A DNA stretch of 64,000 nucleotides, from contig JACPDI010000007.1 of the NCBI GenBank assembly GCA_016184105.1, positions 1-64,000 on the forward strand, read 5' to 3'. Within the stretch, counting starts at the first letter, position 1. Each line of letters starts with the position of its first letter. Of this stretch, positions 1 through 8,343 are shown piece by piece. A program made the position numbers and the translations under genes. The stretch is from Acidobacteriota bacterium. Its GTDB lineage: Bacteria > Acidobacteriota > Vicinamibacteria > Vicinamibacterales > 2-12-FULL-66-21. The notes beneath the pieces were generated by a model that saw only the letters and a program-made list of their open reading frames with translations, had not been told where the DNA came from and did not search any database.

Positions 1-141
1 GAAAGAGAACAGTCTGTGGTATCGTGTCGTCGCTCAACGCAAACGCCTCCGTCGTGGGGAAAGGTCCATAAGCACGGCCTTTGTACCACGCGGGGGCGTT
101 TGTATTTCTACTGAATCGCAGTCCGTGATGAATTATTCAGG
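1..141. other. non-coding left edge
   Basis: No convincing coding frame is seen between the window edge and the stop codon of the first gene. The stretch is less GC-rich than its surroundings (for example around positions 100-140) and probably is the 3' flank of the minus-strand gene that ends at 142. No clear terminator hairpin is visible. Confidence 0.5.
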
Positions 142-1401
142 TTAATACGTGAGCAGCGGCCTGGGGCCGAGGCCGACGTTGACGCCCACGAGCGACAGCA
201 GCGTGCTGCGCGAGGTCCTCTCCTCGTAGTCGCGGCCGAACGCGGCGAAGAAGTGCAGCCCTCTGCCCAGCCGCGCTTCGAAGATGCCCGCGGCGCGGTA
301 GGTGTCTTCGCGGTCACCCGCCTCCCAGGCGCGGCGCACGGCTTCGGCGGACACCGCAACGTCCGCCCCGATCTGCCAGACGAAACGGCCGCCGAGATCC
401 CAGGCCTGCGACGAAACACCGATCGACGATTCGCTTTCGCGAAGATACCGCGCAACGCCCACCAGCTCGATGACGGATCGGGCCACGCCGTCCTGCTCCT
501 CGCCCGCATCTCCAACATCGCCGCCGCCAAGGCGGACACGATACGACGGCGTGATCCAGAACGCCGCGCGATCGAACCGTGCCTGTCCGAGGACGTCGGA
601 CGGCACCGCCCACGACCAGGCGCCCGCCACCGCCAGGCGCGCGCCGTAGCGGTCCGTATCGATCTGCTCGATCTCCCTCGCCAGGCTCTTCCGTCTCACC
701 TCCAGCCGCGCGATCTCCTCGTCGGCCGCTGCGACGAGCGCGTTCAACGCACCGTCGGCATCGTCGAGCGCGCGCCACGCCGCGATGATCTCGTCAGGCG
801 AGGCCGCCGATGCGAGCGCACGCGCCAGCTCGCGGCGGCGCGCGCGCATGGCCTTGAGCGCCGGCCCCTCCTCTTTCGCGATGACCGCGTCGCCAAGTTC
901 CCTCAAGGCGGCCGCGAGCTCCCTGGCAAGCTCGAGCCCCTTCGGATCCATCGCCCCCTGGAACGCCGTGGCGCTGAAGCCGAGCGCGAGGCGGCTGCCC
1001 CTGTCCTCTGCCGTTTTCCCCTCGCCCGCCTTCCAGTCCGCCGACGCGATCGAAACCGCGACGGTGCGCGCAAGGCGCTGCGCAAACGTCGGCTTCGCGT
1101 ACGAGTCGAACGTGAGCCGCGGGTGCCATCGCATCCAGTACGGCGTCAGCAACACGCCGAAGTTCTTCGGCAGCCCGTCGTCTTTTGCGAGCTGAGAAAC
1201 CACGTTGACGACGAAGGCCTGCGGGCTGTCGGGACGTTCGATGGCGCTCGGCGAGACGCCGAGGAGCGTGATCGCGGCCGCGGTGGGCGCCTTCAGGTCG
1301 TCCAGTGCGGGCGCGGGCGCCACCGCCTGAGCTGAAACCGGCGCCGCGAGGCCGAACAGCAGCAGGCAGGCGCACGGCGGAAGCGAGGCGCTGCGGCTCA
1401 C
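142..1401 (-). CDS. exported protein with coiled middle and beta-barrel-like C-terminus, unknown function
   Basis: This 419-residue protein begins with a GTG codon that overlaps the TGA of the gene upstream (GTGA), so the two are translationally coupled. Residues 1-24 form a Sec signal peptide ending in VSAQA. The middle (about 155-245) is rich in Ala, Glu, Arg and Leu and looks helical or coiled. The last 150 residues alternate hydrophobic and polar residues with aromatic strand ends and finish in an aromatic residue (Tyr), as many outer-membrane barrels do. I do not recognise a named family. An outer-membrane or surface role is inferred from the signal peptide and the C-terminal pattern only. 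Confidence 0.75.
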   Translation of the reverse strand: MSRSASLPPCACLLLFGLAAPVSAQAVAPAPALDDLKAPTAAAITLLGVSPSAIERPDSPQAFVVNVVSQLAKDDGLPKNFGVLLTPYWMRWHPRLTFDSYAKPTFAQRLARTVAVSIASADWKAGEGKTAEDRGSRLALGFSATAFQGAMDPKGLELARELAAALRELGDAVIAKEEGPALKAMRARRRELARALASAASPDEIIAAWRALDDADGALNALVAAADEEIARLEVRRKSLAREIEQIDTDRYGARLAVAGAWSWAVPSDVLGQARFDRAAFWITPSYRVRLGGGDVGDAGEEQDGVARSVIELVGVARYLRESESSIGVSSQAWDLGGRFVWQIGADVAVSAEAVRRAWEAGDREDTYRAAGIFEARLGRGLHFFAAFGRDYEERTSRSTLLSLVGVNVGLGPRPLLTY

Positions 1402-1754
1402 GACGGCTTCACGAACGTCACGGTTGTGGTGAAGCGCGCCGCATCGAGGTGGCTCGCGACGGCCGCCCGTGACGCGATGGTGAGTTTCTCCGCGCCGCCG
1501 GTCAGCACGTACTCGACCGACACGCGGTTGGTTGTCGCGAGAACATCCTGCACGAACGACTCGATCGTGACGGTGGATCCGACGAGCGCCGCTCCCGGCC
1601 CGAGCGGCACCGACAGGATCGACGCGCCGGCCGCCAGCTCGGCGTCGTCGCGAAATACGGCGATGGAGCCGATCTGGCCCGAGCCGATCGTGACGGCGAG
1701 CCGCACGTCACCCCGGCCGACCGCGTACTTCACCTTCTTCCGAACGCGCTTCAT
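1398..1754 (-). CDS. small conserved-looking protein of unknown function
   Basis: This 118-residue protein has no signal peptide and no recognised motif. It is mostly short beta-prone segments (VRLAVTIGSG, TTTVTFVKPS). The start at 1754 is chosen over an in-frame codon at 1832 because a TATCCT -10 element lies 11 nt before the ATG and would fall inside the longer version. It forms a two-gene unit with the exported protein downstream through a 4-bp stop/start overlap, so it may be a cytoplasmic or misannotated partner of that envelope protein. Confidence 0.65.
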   Translation of the reverse strand: MKRVRKKVKYAVGRGDVRLAVTIGSGQIGSIAVFRDDAELAAGASILSVPLGPGAALVGSTVTIESFVQDVLATTNRVSVEYVLTGGAEKLTIASRAAVASHLDAARFTTTVTFVKPS

Positions 1755-1765
1755 CGAGGGGCAAG

Positions 1766-1771
1766 AGGATA
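1766..1771 (-). promoter_or_regulatory. -10 element TATCCT for the 118-aa gene
   Basis: On the minus strand TATCCT is followed by 11 nt and then the ATG at 1754, with no Shine-Dalgarno between them. The transcript would have a leader of only a few nucleotides. Confidence 0.4.
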
Positions 1772-1854
1772 TGGCCCCGGACACCTCGGCCGCAAGCAAA
1801 AGCCGCGTTGTCGGTGTTCGTCCTACAAGCACGCCGGCGCGACGACTGCCTACA

Positions 1855-3183
1855 CTACCGGCGCATGAGAATCGCTGGGATGCGCGGGCGCCGCGTGGGC
1901 CGGGTGGCGACGGCGGGCTCGCTCACGGCGTTCCTGATCCGGCCCCGCCTTCCGTCGATTTCTCCTGCCGGCTCGATCTCCAGCAGCTCGGCGAGAAACG
2001 GATAGATGTCGATGTTCTCAACGGCATCCACCCTGGCTCCCTTGCGGATGCCGGGTCCCGTGACGAGAAAGATGCCGTGCATCGAAAGGAGCGCCGGATC
2101 CCATCCGTGCATGCCGGCGGGGAACCGTTCTCCGTCACGCTCGCGCGCGGACACCATGTAGTGCTCTTCCATCACGACGACGAGGTCGCCGATCCGCGGA
2201 TCGGCGCGATAGTGCAGCCGCTCTGGCACGTCCTCGCGGAGGTACGCGCGGCCGTGCCGCAGGCGTGCGTTCAAATCGTCGCGCACCTGCCGCGCACGCT
2301 CGGGGCCGCCGCTCACGTGCAGGCTCGCGGTGGGGCCGGCGTCCAGCGCGATGATGTCCTTCATGTCGATGAGCGTCTCGAGGGCGACCGTGCGGTCGCG
2401 GCTCGATTCCGCCATGCCGTGGTCCGACACCAGCACGACGTACACCTGGTCGCGGATCGACAGCGTCTCGATCCCGTCGAGCAGCCGGCCGAGCGACGCG
2501 TCCACGCGCGAGAGCGCGTCGCGCACTTCGGGAGCCCAGGGACCGGAGCGGTGGGCGGCGCCGTCAACGTCGCTGAAGTACAAGGTCACCAGGCGCGGGC
2601 GCGTGTCGGGCGGGAGCCGCAGCCACTCGAGCACGGCGTCCACGCGATCGGCGTTCGGGATCCGGCCGTCGTACGTTTTCCAATACGTCGGACGGACGCC
2701 GCCGATCGCCGCTTCCGATCCCGGCCAGAAGAACGACGCCGCCTTCACTCCCTGTTTCACGGCCGTTGCCCAGATCGGCTCGCCGCGATACCACGTGCCG
2801 TCGGTCACCGCGTTCTGATCTCCCAGCGCATAGCTTTCATGGCGCGCCGGATCCCAGAACACATTCGCGACGATGCCGTGGTGCTCGGTGTAGAGGCCGG
2901 TGACGATCGTGTAGTGATTCGGGAACGTCTTGGTGGGGAACACCGGGACGAGCGCGCTCGCCCGCGCACCTTCGCGCATGGCGCGCTCGAATGCCGGCAG
3001 CGCGTAGCGGTCGAGATAGTCGGCGCGGAGGCCGTCGAACGACACGAGGATGACGTGAGACGGTCCGGGCAGCGCGGGCGCGGCCGCTGCGCCCGCCGGG
3101 CGGGCGGGCGCCGGCGCGCTCGCGCAGCCGACCGTGACGGCAACCAGGAGGATCGTGGAGAGTGCACGGACGACGTGTCGCAT
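1855..3183 (-). CDS. ENPP-type nucleotide pyrophosphatase/phosphodiesterase lipoprotein
   Basis: This 442-residue member of the alkaline phosphatase superfamily (type I phosphodiesterase/nucleotide pyrophosphatase) probably hydrolyses phosphodiester or pyrophosphate bonds of nucleotides outside the cytoplasm. A lipobox (TVGC, Cys20) marks it as a lipoprotein. The two-zinc site is visible: Asp50 in LVSFDG, the nucleophile Thr86 in PTKTFPNHY, Asp and His in SDVDGAAH, Asp-His in SDHGM, and a late His in GMHGWD. Pro-Ala linker sequence follows the lipid anchor. The start at 3183 is the first Met before the signal sequence; the much longer open frame upstream runs through the next gene in another frame and is not coding. 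It lies 5 bp after the DUF6526 gene and is likely co-transcribed. Confidence 0.93.
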   Translation of the reverse strand: MRHVVRALSTILLVAVTVGCASAPAPARPAGAAAAPALPGPSHVILVSFDGLRADYLDRYALPAFERAMREGARASALVPVFPTKTFPNHYTIVTGLYTEHHGIVANVFWDPARHESYALGDQNAVTDGTWYRGEPIWATAVKQGVKAASFFWPGSEAAIGGVRPTYWKTYDGRIPNADRVDAVLEWLRLPPDTRPRLVTLYFSDVDGAAHRSGPWAPEVRDALSRVDASLGRLLDGIETLSIRDQVYVVLVSDHGMAESSRDRTVALETLIDMKDIIALDAGPTASLHVSGGPERARQVRDDLNARLRHGRAYLREDVPERLHYRADPRIGDLVVVMEEHYMVSARERDGERFPAGMHGWDPALLSMHGIFLVTGPGIRKGARVDAVENIDIYPFLAELLEIEPAGEIDGRRGRIRNAVSEPAVATRPTRRPRIPAILMRR

Positions 3184-3188
3184 CGCGC

Positions 3189-3629
3189 TCAGACCCTCAG
3201 GTAATCCGCCTGCCAGTCGCGGATCATCTTCTTGATGGTTGTCTGATCGGTGATGCGATCGTCGAGCACCTTCGAGCAGAGGGCGGGAAGCTCCGCGTCG
3301 CTGGCGAAGCGGAGCGCGATCAGTTGCCGCACAGACAGCTCGGAAATGCGCGCGGCGAGCGGCGAGGGCAGCACCTCGCGCAGCCGGAGCCGCATCTCCA
3401 GGCGAATGATCCGATTCTGCACGGTCAACGCGAAGATGCGCGTGAACAAGTAGAGGACGATCAAGGCGATCGCCAGCAGCAGGCTGACGAGCGCGTCCCC
3501 TGAGAGACCGGTGACCACTCGGTAAACCCACCAGAACAGGTTCACCAGGAGCAGCCCGAAGGTCAGTCCGTGGTACAGCGGCACGATGCGCGCGTGGTTT
3601 GCGAACGTCTGCGGGCGTTGTGTTGCCAT
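3189..3629 (-). CDS. DUF6526-like membrane protein
   Basis: This 146-residue protein starts MATQRPQTFANHARIVPLYH and has two closely spaced transmembrane segments (about residues 20-40 and 45-68), followed by a charged cytoplasmic tail. The N-terminal signature (short polar segment, F-x-N-H, PLYH) and length match the uncharacterised DUF6526 family. The start at 3629 is supported by a TATGCT -10 element 7 nt upstream, which would make the mRNA leaderless. It precedes the ENPP-type lipoprotein gene by 5 bp, so an envelope-associated role is plausible, but no biochemical function is known to me. Confidence 0.85.
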   Translation of the reverse strand: MATQRPQTFANHARIVPLYHGLTFGLLLVNLFWWVYRVVTGLSGDALVSLLLAIALIVLYLFTRIFALTVQNRIIRLEMRLRLREVLPSPLAARISELSVRQLIALRFASDAELPALCSKVLDDRITDQTTIKKMIRDWQADYLRV

Positions 3630-3636
3630 GCGCGAC

Positions 3637-3642
3637 AGCATA
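3637..3642 (-). promoter_or_regulatory. -10 element TATGCT upstream of the DUF6526 gene
   Basis: Minus-strand TATGCT is followed by 7 nt and the ATG at 3629. The spacing predicts transcription starting at or next to the start codon. Confidence 0.45.
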
Positions 3643-3789
3643 GCGCACAGCTCTCGGGCACCGTCCAGTACCGCGGACAGGTGTCCCTTCCCTGTTGCTG
3701 CGCCGTTCGCGAATCGCAGCCTGAATCCAGCTCTGGCGTTTGGCACAACCGTTGCCCTCCGTACCGTTGGCCTGTTTTCGGAGGCACGT

Positions 3790-4677
3790 ATGACCCGCAT
3801 CAGACAGGTAACTCTCATCGCCGGGCTCGTCGCGATCCTGACCGGCACGTGGATCGGCGACGCCCACGCGCAGCGACGTGGCGTGCGCGTGCGGCGCACG
3901 GCCGCCTACGGCCACGTGTACGTCACACCTTATTACTCGCACCGGCCGTACTACTCGTACTGGTCGCCCTGGTATGGCCCGTGGCCGTACTGGTACGGGC
4001 CGTGGTACGACGGATATCCGTACCGGCGTTATCTGCCGGCCACCGGGGCGCTGCGCATCCAGGTGGAGCCGCGGCACACCCAGGTGTATCTGGACGGCTA
4101 CTTCGTCGGCATCGTCGACGACTTCGACGGAACGTTCCAGCGGCTGCGCGTCGCGCCGGGCGGGCACGAGATCGTGCTGCACCTCCCAGGGCATCGCAAT
4201 GTGACGCAGAAGCTGTACGTCCCGGTCGGATCGACGTACAACATCAAGCACCGCATGGAGCCGCTGGCGGCGGGCGCGCCCGAGGAGCCGCTGCCCAAGC
4301 CGGATCCCGAAGCCGCCAGGCGCGTGGAGGAGTTGTCGCCGGAACGCGGGGATCGCGACCCGTACGTGGACGACCGGCGCGTGCCGCCGGCGCGGCCGCG
4401 CGGTCGCGATCGTGACGATCGCGACAGGCCGGCACGCGAGTCGCGCTTCGGCTCAATTGCCATCCGTGTGCAGCCGCCCGATGCGGTCGTGGTGGTGGAC
4501 GGCACCGAGTGGCGCGGCGCGGCGGATGATGACGGAGAAATCCTGATCCAGGTGCCGGCCGGGCGCCACCGCATCGAGCTGCGGCGCGACGGCTACGACA
4601 CCTACACCACCGAAGTGAACGTGCGCGGCGGCGAGACGACGCCGGTCAACGTCCTGCTGCAATCGAGGGAGGAGTAG
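3790..4677 (+). CDS. exported protein with two PEGA domains
   Basis: This 295-residue protein has a signal peptide ending DAHAQ (about residue 27), then a Tyr/Pro/Trp-rich stretch (about 40-78) with repeated YYS/YWYGP units. A first PEGA domain follows (about 80-160: ALRIQVEPRHTQVYLDG to the lipid-like HEIVLHLPGH), then an acidic/Arg-rich linker and a second PEGA domain (about 217-295: SIAIRVQPPDAVVVVDG). PEGA domains are beta-sandwich surface modules usually found near cell-surface or signalling proteins. The start at 3790 follows a strong GGAGG 5 nt upstream; an earlier in-frame ATG at 3586 lacks this and would bury the signal peptide. The next gene starts 2 nt after the stop. Confidence 0.88.
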   Translation: MTRIRQVTLIAGLVAILTGTWIGDAHAQRRGVRVRRTAAYGHVYVTPYYSHRPYYSYWSPWYGPWPYWYGPWYDGYPYRRYLPATGALRIQVEPRHTQVYLDGYFVGIVDDFDGTFQRLRVAPGGHEIVLHLPGHRNVTQKLYVPVGSTYNIKHRMEPLAAGAPEEPLPKPDPEAARRVEELSPERGDRDPYVDDRRVPPARPRGRDRDDRDRPARESRFGSIAIRVQPPDAVVVVDGTEWRGAADDDGEILIQVPAGRHRIELRRDGYDTYTTEVNVRGGETTPVNVLLQSREE

Positions 4678-4679
4678 CG

Positions 4680-5327
4680 ATGCGCGCGATCGCGGCAATC
4701 GCCGCACTTCTTCTGACCGCCACGACGGCGGGGGCGCAGCAGGCGCCGACCGTGCAACGCGTGTACAGCCGGTTCGTCGCGGGTCCTGATTACAAGATCA
4801 CGGAGCTCGACGGCGACACCGGCCACCTCGCGGTTGTATCGGGCGGATGGCTCAGCGAGGAGCTGTTCTACCTCGGAGGCGCGTTCTACTGGCTCGCCAG
4901 CGGCGCGTCAGAGTGGGACCTTCACTACGGCGGCGTCGTCCTCGGGATGCAGATGCCGCAGGACCGGCGCATCGCATTCGGCGTGAAGGGGCTGGTCGGT
5001 ATCGGCGAAGCGACGCGGACGGCGACGATCACCGGGCTGACCGGGCATCGCGACTGGCCAACGATGAATGTGGCGCCATTCCGCGCGCGGCCATCGTTCG
5101 ACACGAACATGCCGTTGCTTCCCGGCGACCCGCGCGTGGAGCTGACCGACGCGTTCTTCGTGTTCGAGCCGCAGGCGACGGTGACCTGGAAGGCCACGAA
5201 CCGGATCCGGTTCGGCGTGGGCGCCGGGTATCGATTCACCGGAGACGGCGGTCGATCCGGGTTCGGCGATCGCCTGAACGGCGCGACGGGCAGCGTGATG
5301 GTGCAGTTCGGCCTGGGGGGATCGTAG
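4680..5327 (+). CDS. exported outer-membrane-like protein, unknown function
   Basis: This 215-residue protein has a clear signal peptide (residues 1-20, TAGAQ). The rest looks like an 8-stranded beta-barrel: alternating segments such as IRFGVGAGYRF and GSVMVQFGLGG close to the C-terminus, with aromatic strand ends. It lies 2 nt after the PEGA-protein gene and has a GGGAGGAG ribosome-binding site inside that gene's end, so the two are translationally linked and probably act together at the outer membrane. No family name is assigned. Confidence 0.8.
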   Translation: MRAIAAIAALLLTATTAGAQQAPTVQRVYSRFVAGPDYKITELDGDTGHLAVVSGGWLSEELFYLGGAFYWLASGASEWDLHYGGVVLGMQMPQDRRIAFGVKGLVGIGEATRTATITGLTGHRDWPTMNVAPFRARPSFDTNMPLLPGDPRVELTDAFFVFEPQATVTWKATNRIRFGVGAGYRFTGDGGRSGFGDRLNGATGSVMVQFGLGGS

Positions 5328-5329
5328 TC

Positions 5330-5800
5330 TCAGCGTGGCGGCCCCGGCGGCACGCCGGGGCCGCTTCCGCCCGGTCGAGGGCGCTCGCGGCGCCGTTTCT
5401 CCTGTTGCTTCTCGAACTTCGCGCGCTGTTCCGGCGTGAGGATGGCGGAAATCTCCGCATCGAGCTGCTGCCGCAATCCGTCGAACTGGCGGCGGTTGCC
5501 GGATTGAAACGCCTCCATCCGCTCGGTGCCACGGGTGAGAATCTCTTTCAGCTTCCGCTCCTGATCCCCGTTCAGATCCAGCTCGCGCGCCAGGCGATCC
5601 GCGATGTCCGTGGGGCTGGGGCGCCGGATGCCGAAGAGGCCTGGGCCGCCGAAGGGGCCCGGGCCGCCGCCGCGGGCGAACGCAGGACGGCGCGCGAAGA
5701 TCAGGTGCCGATCGAGGGCGATGCCCGCGGTCAGCCCTACCGAGAACACGGCAAGCACGAACACCGCGAACCAGATCCGACGCGTGGTGAGATCCTTCAT
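5330..5800 (-). CDS. Spy/CpxP-like periplasmic protein (anti-sigma operon member)
   Basis: This 156-residue protein has one N-terminal membrane segment or uncleaved signal (about residues 9-28), a Gly/Pro-rich region, then a helical domain with the LTPEQRAKFEK signature of the LTXXQ (Spy/CpxP/zinc-resistance) family. Such proteins bind unfolded proteins or metals in the periplasm. The tail is Arg/Pro/Gly-rich. Its ATG overlaps the TGA of the anti-sigma factor gene (ATGA), placing it third in a sigma-anti-sigma-effector operon. It is likely a stress-response output or sensor of that system. It ends 2 bp from the convergent OMP-like gene. Confidence 0.85.
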   Translation of the reverse strand: MKDLTTRRIWFAVFVLAVFSVGLTAGIALDRHLIFARRPAFARGGGPGPFGGPGLFGIRRPSPTDIADRLARELDLNGDQERKLKEILTRGTERMEAFQSGNRRQFDGLRQQLDAEISAILTPEQRAKFEKQQEKRRRERPRPGGSGPGVPPGPPR

Positions 5801-6261
5801 CGCACGTATTCCTCGTAAGCCGCCGCGAGCAGGTCGGCCCCGCTCGTCTCGGAGCTGACCAGCATCGCCTCGGTGTCGGTCTGCGCGGTGGCGGAAGCCA
5901 GCGCGTCAATCGGGCTGGCTGCCGTCACGGATATCCGTGAGGGCAGCCACGCGAGGAGCGCGAGCAGCGCGGCCGCGGGCGCGAGCCGGAGCGTCCACGC
6001 GCGCCAGTTGAGGAGATCCAGCACGCCGCCGCCCGGGGCGACGCGCGCGCGGACGCGGGCGGCGAAGTCCCGCGGCGCCTCCCCCATCGGCAGCTCGCCG
6101 AGGAGCGCCGCGATCGCCGACTGGCCGGCGATGGCCTGGCGGCACCCGGGGCACGACACGGCGTGCGCGTCGAGCGTCGCGCGATCGGAGGCGGCAAGCG
6201 TGCCGTCCGCGCGCCGCACGATCAGCGGCACCATCCGGTCGCAGGCCTTCAGGTCGTCCAT
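5797..6261 (-). CDS. zinc-finger anti-sigma factor
   Basis: This 154-residue protein carries the anti-sigma zinc-binding helix (ASD/zf-HC2 type): H-x3-C-x2-C is seen in DAHAVSCPGC (about residues 32-41), with an upstream Cys in KACDR as the fourth ligand. One transmembrane segment follows (about 92-107, LAPAAALLALLAWL), then a short periplasmic tail. Proteins of this design hold an ECF sigma factor at the membrane until a signal arrives. It lies 13 nt after the sigma gene with a GGAGGG ribosome-binding site and overlaps the CpxP-like gene by 4 bp. Confidence 0.92.
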   Translation of the reverse strand: MDDLKACDRMVPLIVRRADGTLAASDRATLDAHAVSCPGCRQAIAGQSAIAALLGELPMGEAPRDFAARVRARVAPGGGVLDLLNWRAWTLRLAPAAALLALLAWLPSRISVTAASPIDALASATAQTDTEAMLVSSETSGADLLAAAYEEYVR

Positions 6262-6274
6262 GGTGTGCCCTCCA

Positions 6275-6853
6275 TCATCCGGCGTCGTTCAGCAGCGGCG
6301 CAAGCGCGCGCCGCAGGCGCTGCCGCGCGCGAAAGATTCGCGATTCCACGGTGCCCATCGGCACGCCGGTCGCCTCCGCAATCTCGCGGTAGTCGAGACC
6401 GTGCACGTCGCGCAGCGTCACGGCTTCGCGCAGATCGTCCGGCAGCTCGCCCATCGCGCGCGCGATCGCGTCGCGGCGCACCAGTGTGGTTTCCGCATCG
6501 GGATTTGCGTCCGGCGGGTCGAACGGCGTGACGGCGTCCGCGCCGCTGTCACCCCACACCGGCTGATGCCTGGCGCTGCGCGCGCGGTGGGAGCGCGACG
6601 CGTTGAGCGCGATCCGGTAGAGCCAGGTCCGGAACGTGCTCTCGCCGCGAAACTTTCCCAGCGAGCGGTAGGCGCGCACGAACACCTCCTGGGCCAGGTC
6701 CTCGGCGTCGGCGGCCTTGCCGGTCTGGCCGCGCGCGAGGCCGATGATGCGCGCCTGGTAGCGCCGCACCAGCGCCTCGAACGCGTCCGCATCTCCTTCC
6801 GCCGCGGCCGTCACGAGAGGGGCGTCAGGATCGCCGGAAAGAAAGTCAGCCAA
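6275..6853 (-). CDS. ECF-family RNA polymerase sigma factor
   Basis: This 192-residue sigma factor has region 2 (about 22-90; DAEDLAQEVFVRAYRSLGKF is the core) and region 4 (about 130-185; LPDDLREAVTLRD, YREIAEATGVPMGTVESR helix-turn-helix), with a short acidic linker. It probably directs RNA polymerase to its own operon and to envelope-stress genes. The start is a TTG at 6853; a downstream GTG is possible and would remove about 12 residues. It heads an operon with its anti-sigma factor and a CpxP-like protein. Confidence 0.95.
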   Translation of the reverse strand: MADFLSGDPDAPLVTAAAEGDADAFEALVRRYQARIIGLARGQTGKAADAEDLAQEVFVRAYRSLGKFRGESTFRTWLYRIALNASRSHRARSARHQPVWGDSGADAVTPFDPPDANPDAETTLVRRDAIARAMGELPDDLREAVTLRDVHGLDYREIAEATGVPMGTVESRIFRARQRLRRALAPLLNDAG

Positions 6854-6916
6854 GCGGCACCGGTGAAGGCTCCCGAAGTGTACAGACTCCGGAGACCTTC
6901 AGTGTATGCGTATCCG

Positions 6917-7567
6917 CTACCGCACGCGCTCGTAGACGCGCCGGAGTGGCTTTGGCTCACCCGCGCCGCGCGGACCGCGAGACCCCTCCACCCTGGTGAC
7001 GCGCTCGAGCCGCGACCCGTCCGGGCTCACCCGGTACGTGTCTGACACCTTCGCAGGCCCAAACGTGGATTCGATGATCAGGGCGCCGCCTCTGCACGTC
7101 GCTTTCACCTCGTGCTCGGCGCCGCCCGCGGTGGTCTTCATCGTCGTTCCTGTCACGAGCACGCGAGTGATGTCGCCGTTGTCGGCGGTAAACACCAGCT
7201 CGTCGTCGTGACGCGTGACGATCATCCCGTCCGGCGCTTGCATCACGAAGCGCATGGCGCCGCGCATCTTCGCCATGTCCTCGGGATTCGGCCGGTCGCC
7301 CCGCATGCCACCGCCACCGCCGCGCCCGCCGCCAACACCGGGAACACCCCTGCCGCCAGGCCGACCGCCACGACGGCCGACCTGTCCTTGATCCTCGTCC
7401 GGCGCGCTGTCCCCGGGTTCGGGCGCTTTCGGCGCGGCGTCGCCGAGTTCCGGGTTCAGGCGCCAGCGCCCGGTCAGATCGACCGGCGCGCCCTGTGCGG
7501 ACGCCTCAGAGGCCAGGATGAGCGGCCCGGCGAGTGCCGTGGCCAGAAGAACCGCGATGGCTTTCAT
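6917..7567 (-). CDS. exported Gly-rich protein of unknown function
   Basis: This 216-residue protein has a signal peptide ending ASAQG, the motif VDLTGRWRLNPELGD right after it, a low-complexity Asp/Pro then Gly/Arg stretch (about 45-95), and a C-terminal beta-rich domain with VTRHDDELVFTADNGD and a second arm GSRLERVTRVEG. Similar Acidobacteria proteins begin with a TGxWxLNPxLSD phrase and appear to be lipocalin-like, but the function is unknown to me. It stands alone between the sigma operon and the Spy-like gene, all on the minus strand. Confidence 0.75.
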   Translation of the reverse strand: MKAIAVLLATALAGPLILASEASAQGAPVDLTGRWRLNPELGDAAPKAPEPGDSAPDEDQGQVGRRGGRPGGRGVPGVGGGRGGGGGMRGDRPNPEDMAKMRGAMRFVMQAPDGMIVTRHDDELVFTADNGDITRVLVTGTTMKTTAGGAEHEVKATCRGGALIIESTFGPAKVSDTYRVSPDGSRLERVTRVEGSRGPRGAGEPKPLRRVYERVR

Positions 7568-7667
7568 GCGTGATTGGCCCTCGTCACTTCAGACCGCGGC
7601 GCGGCCGAGTCTATTCCCGTGCCGGCGGGCGTTCGTCGCGCGTCGGCGGCGTCAGCGGGAGTGAAGG

Positions 7668-7702
7668 CTGGCGGCAACCGGCCTGTTGGAGGCTGCCGCC
7701 AG
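7668..7702. other. intergenic inverted repeat
   Basis: CTGGCGGCA (7668-7676) and TGCCGCCAG (7694-7702) form a perfect 9-bp stem with a 17-nt loop between the two minus-strand genes. There is no T-run on either side, so it is a weak terminator candidate at best; another GC-rich palindromic patch follows at about 7710-7735. Confidence 0.4.
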
Positions 7703-7778
7703 TGTTACGAGCCGGCCGGTCGGGCCGGCGGCCGTCGGAGAACGCGCGCAGCCGCAATCGCCTGCTCGAACAGCGTGT

Positions 7779-8243
7779 TCAGCGCATCCGGCCGCGACCG
7801 CCGCCGCGACGCGGAGGATCCATTGTCGCCATCTGCTGGCGCTGCTCGTCGGTCAGCACCGACGCCAGCTTGACCTGCGTCGCCACGCGGGCGCGAAGCG
7901 CGTCAGACTCGAGTCCGGCGATGCGCGTGGTGAGCGCCTCGATCTGGCCCGCGTCCGGCGTTGCGGCGCCGAAGATCGCCTTCCGCAACTCGCCGTGCGC
8001 GGCACGCAGCGCCTGCTGCGTGGCCTCGTGGTTTTCGCGCGTCTCGGTGACGATCGCCTTCACGCGCTCGCGCTGTTCGTTGCTGAGATTGAGATGTGCG
8101 AACGGCATCGAGCCGCGCATGCGCGGACCGCGAGGCTGTTGGTCCGGCTGACGGGCTGATACGCCGACAGAGACCAGCGCGACGGCAACCGCCGCGAGGG
8201 CCGCTGCCTGCATTCGGCCGCGCCACGTCTGAACGAGCTTCAT
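7779..8243 (-). CDS. Spy/CpxP-family periplasmic protein
   Basis: This 154-residue LTXXQ-family protein has a signal peptide (about 1-29, ending VSARQ), LNLSNEQRERVKAI (first LTxxQ-like motif), a long helical middle, and a second copy of the motif, LTDEQRQQMATM, near residue 135. The C-terminus is Arg/Gly-rich. It is the second such protein in the window and probably is a periplasmic chaperone or metal-stress protein. The start at 8243 is chosen because it begins the signal peptide and follows a purine-rich AAAGGGGAAA; the longer open frame upstream has no such support. Confidence 0.85.
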   Translation of the reverse strand: MKLVQTWRGRMQAAALAAVAVALVSVGVSARQPDQQPRGPRMRGSMPFAHLNLSNEQRERVKAIVTETRENHEATQQALRAAHGELRKAIFGAATPDAGQIEALTTRIAGLESDALRARVATQVKLASVLTDEQRQQMATMDPPRRGGGRGRMR

Positions 8244-8330
8244 GTCGTTTCCCCTTTCAGTCATCCGCCCGTGAGGGCGCTTACCGGATGAGACTCGGGG
8301 CGCGCCGTAAATATTCCCGCGCCTACGTGT

Positions 8331-8336
8331 TACGCT
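8331..8336 (+). promoter_or_regulatory. -10 element TACGCT, probable leaderless start
   Basis: TACGCT lies 7 nt before the ATG at 8344 and no Shine-Dalgarno is present, which fits a transcript starting at the ATG. Confidence 0.35.
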
Positions 8337-8343
8337 CGGTCGG

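Noticed and set aside
3184-4251. A long in-frame extension upstream of the ENPP lipoprotein
   Set aside because: The extension runs through the DUF6526 gene in another frame and the PEGA gene in antisense; a lipoprotein signal begins exactly at 3183.
7505-7525. TCAGAGG-CCAGGAT, two units resembling the heptad repeat, inside the exported Gly-rich protein gene
   Set aside because: Only two units and they encode an ordinary signal-peptide segment (ILASEAS); chance similarity is likely.
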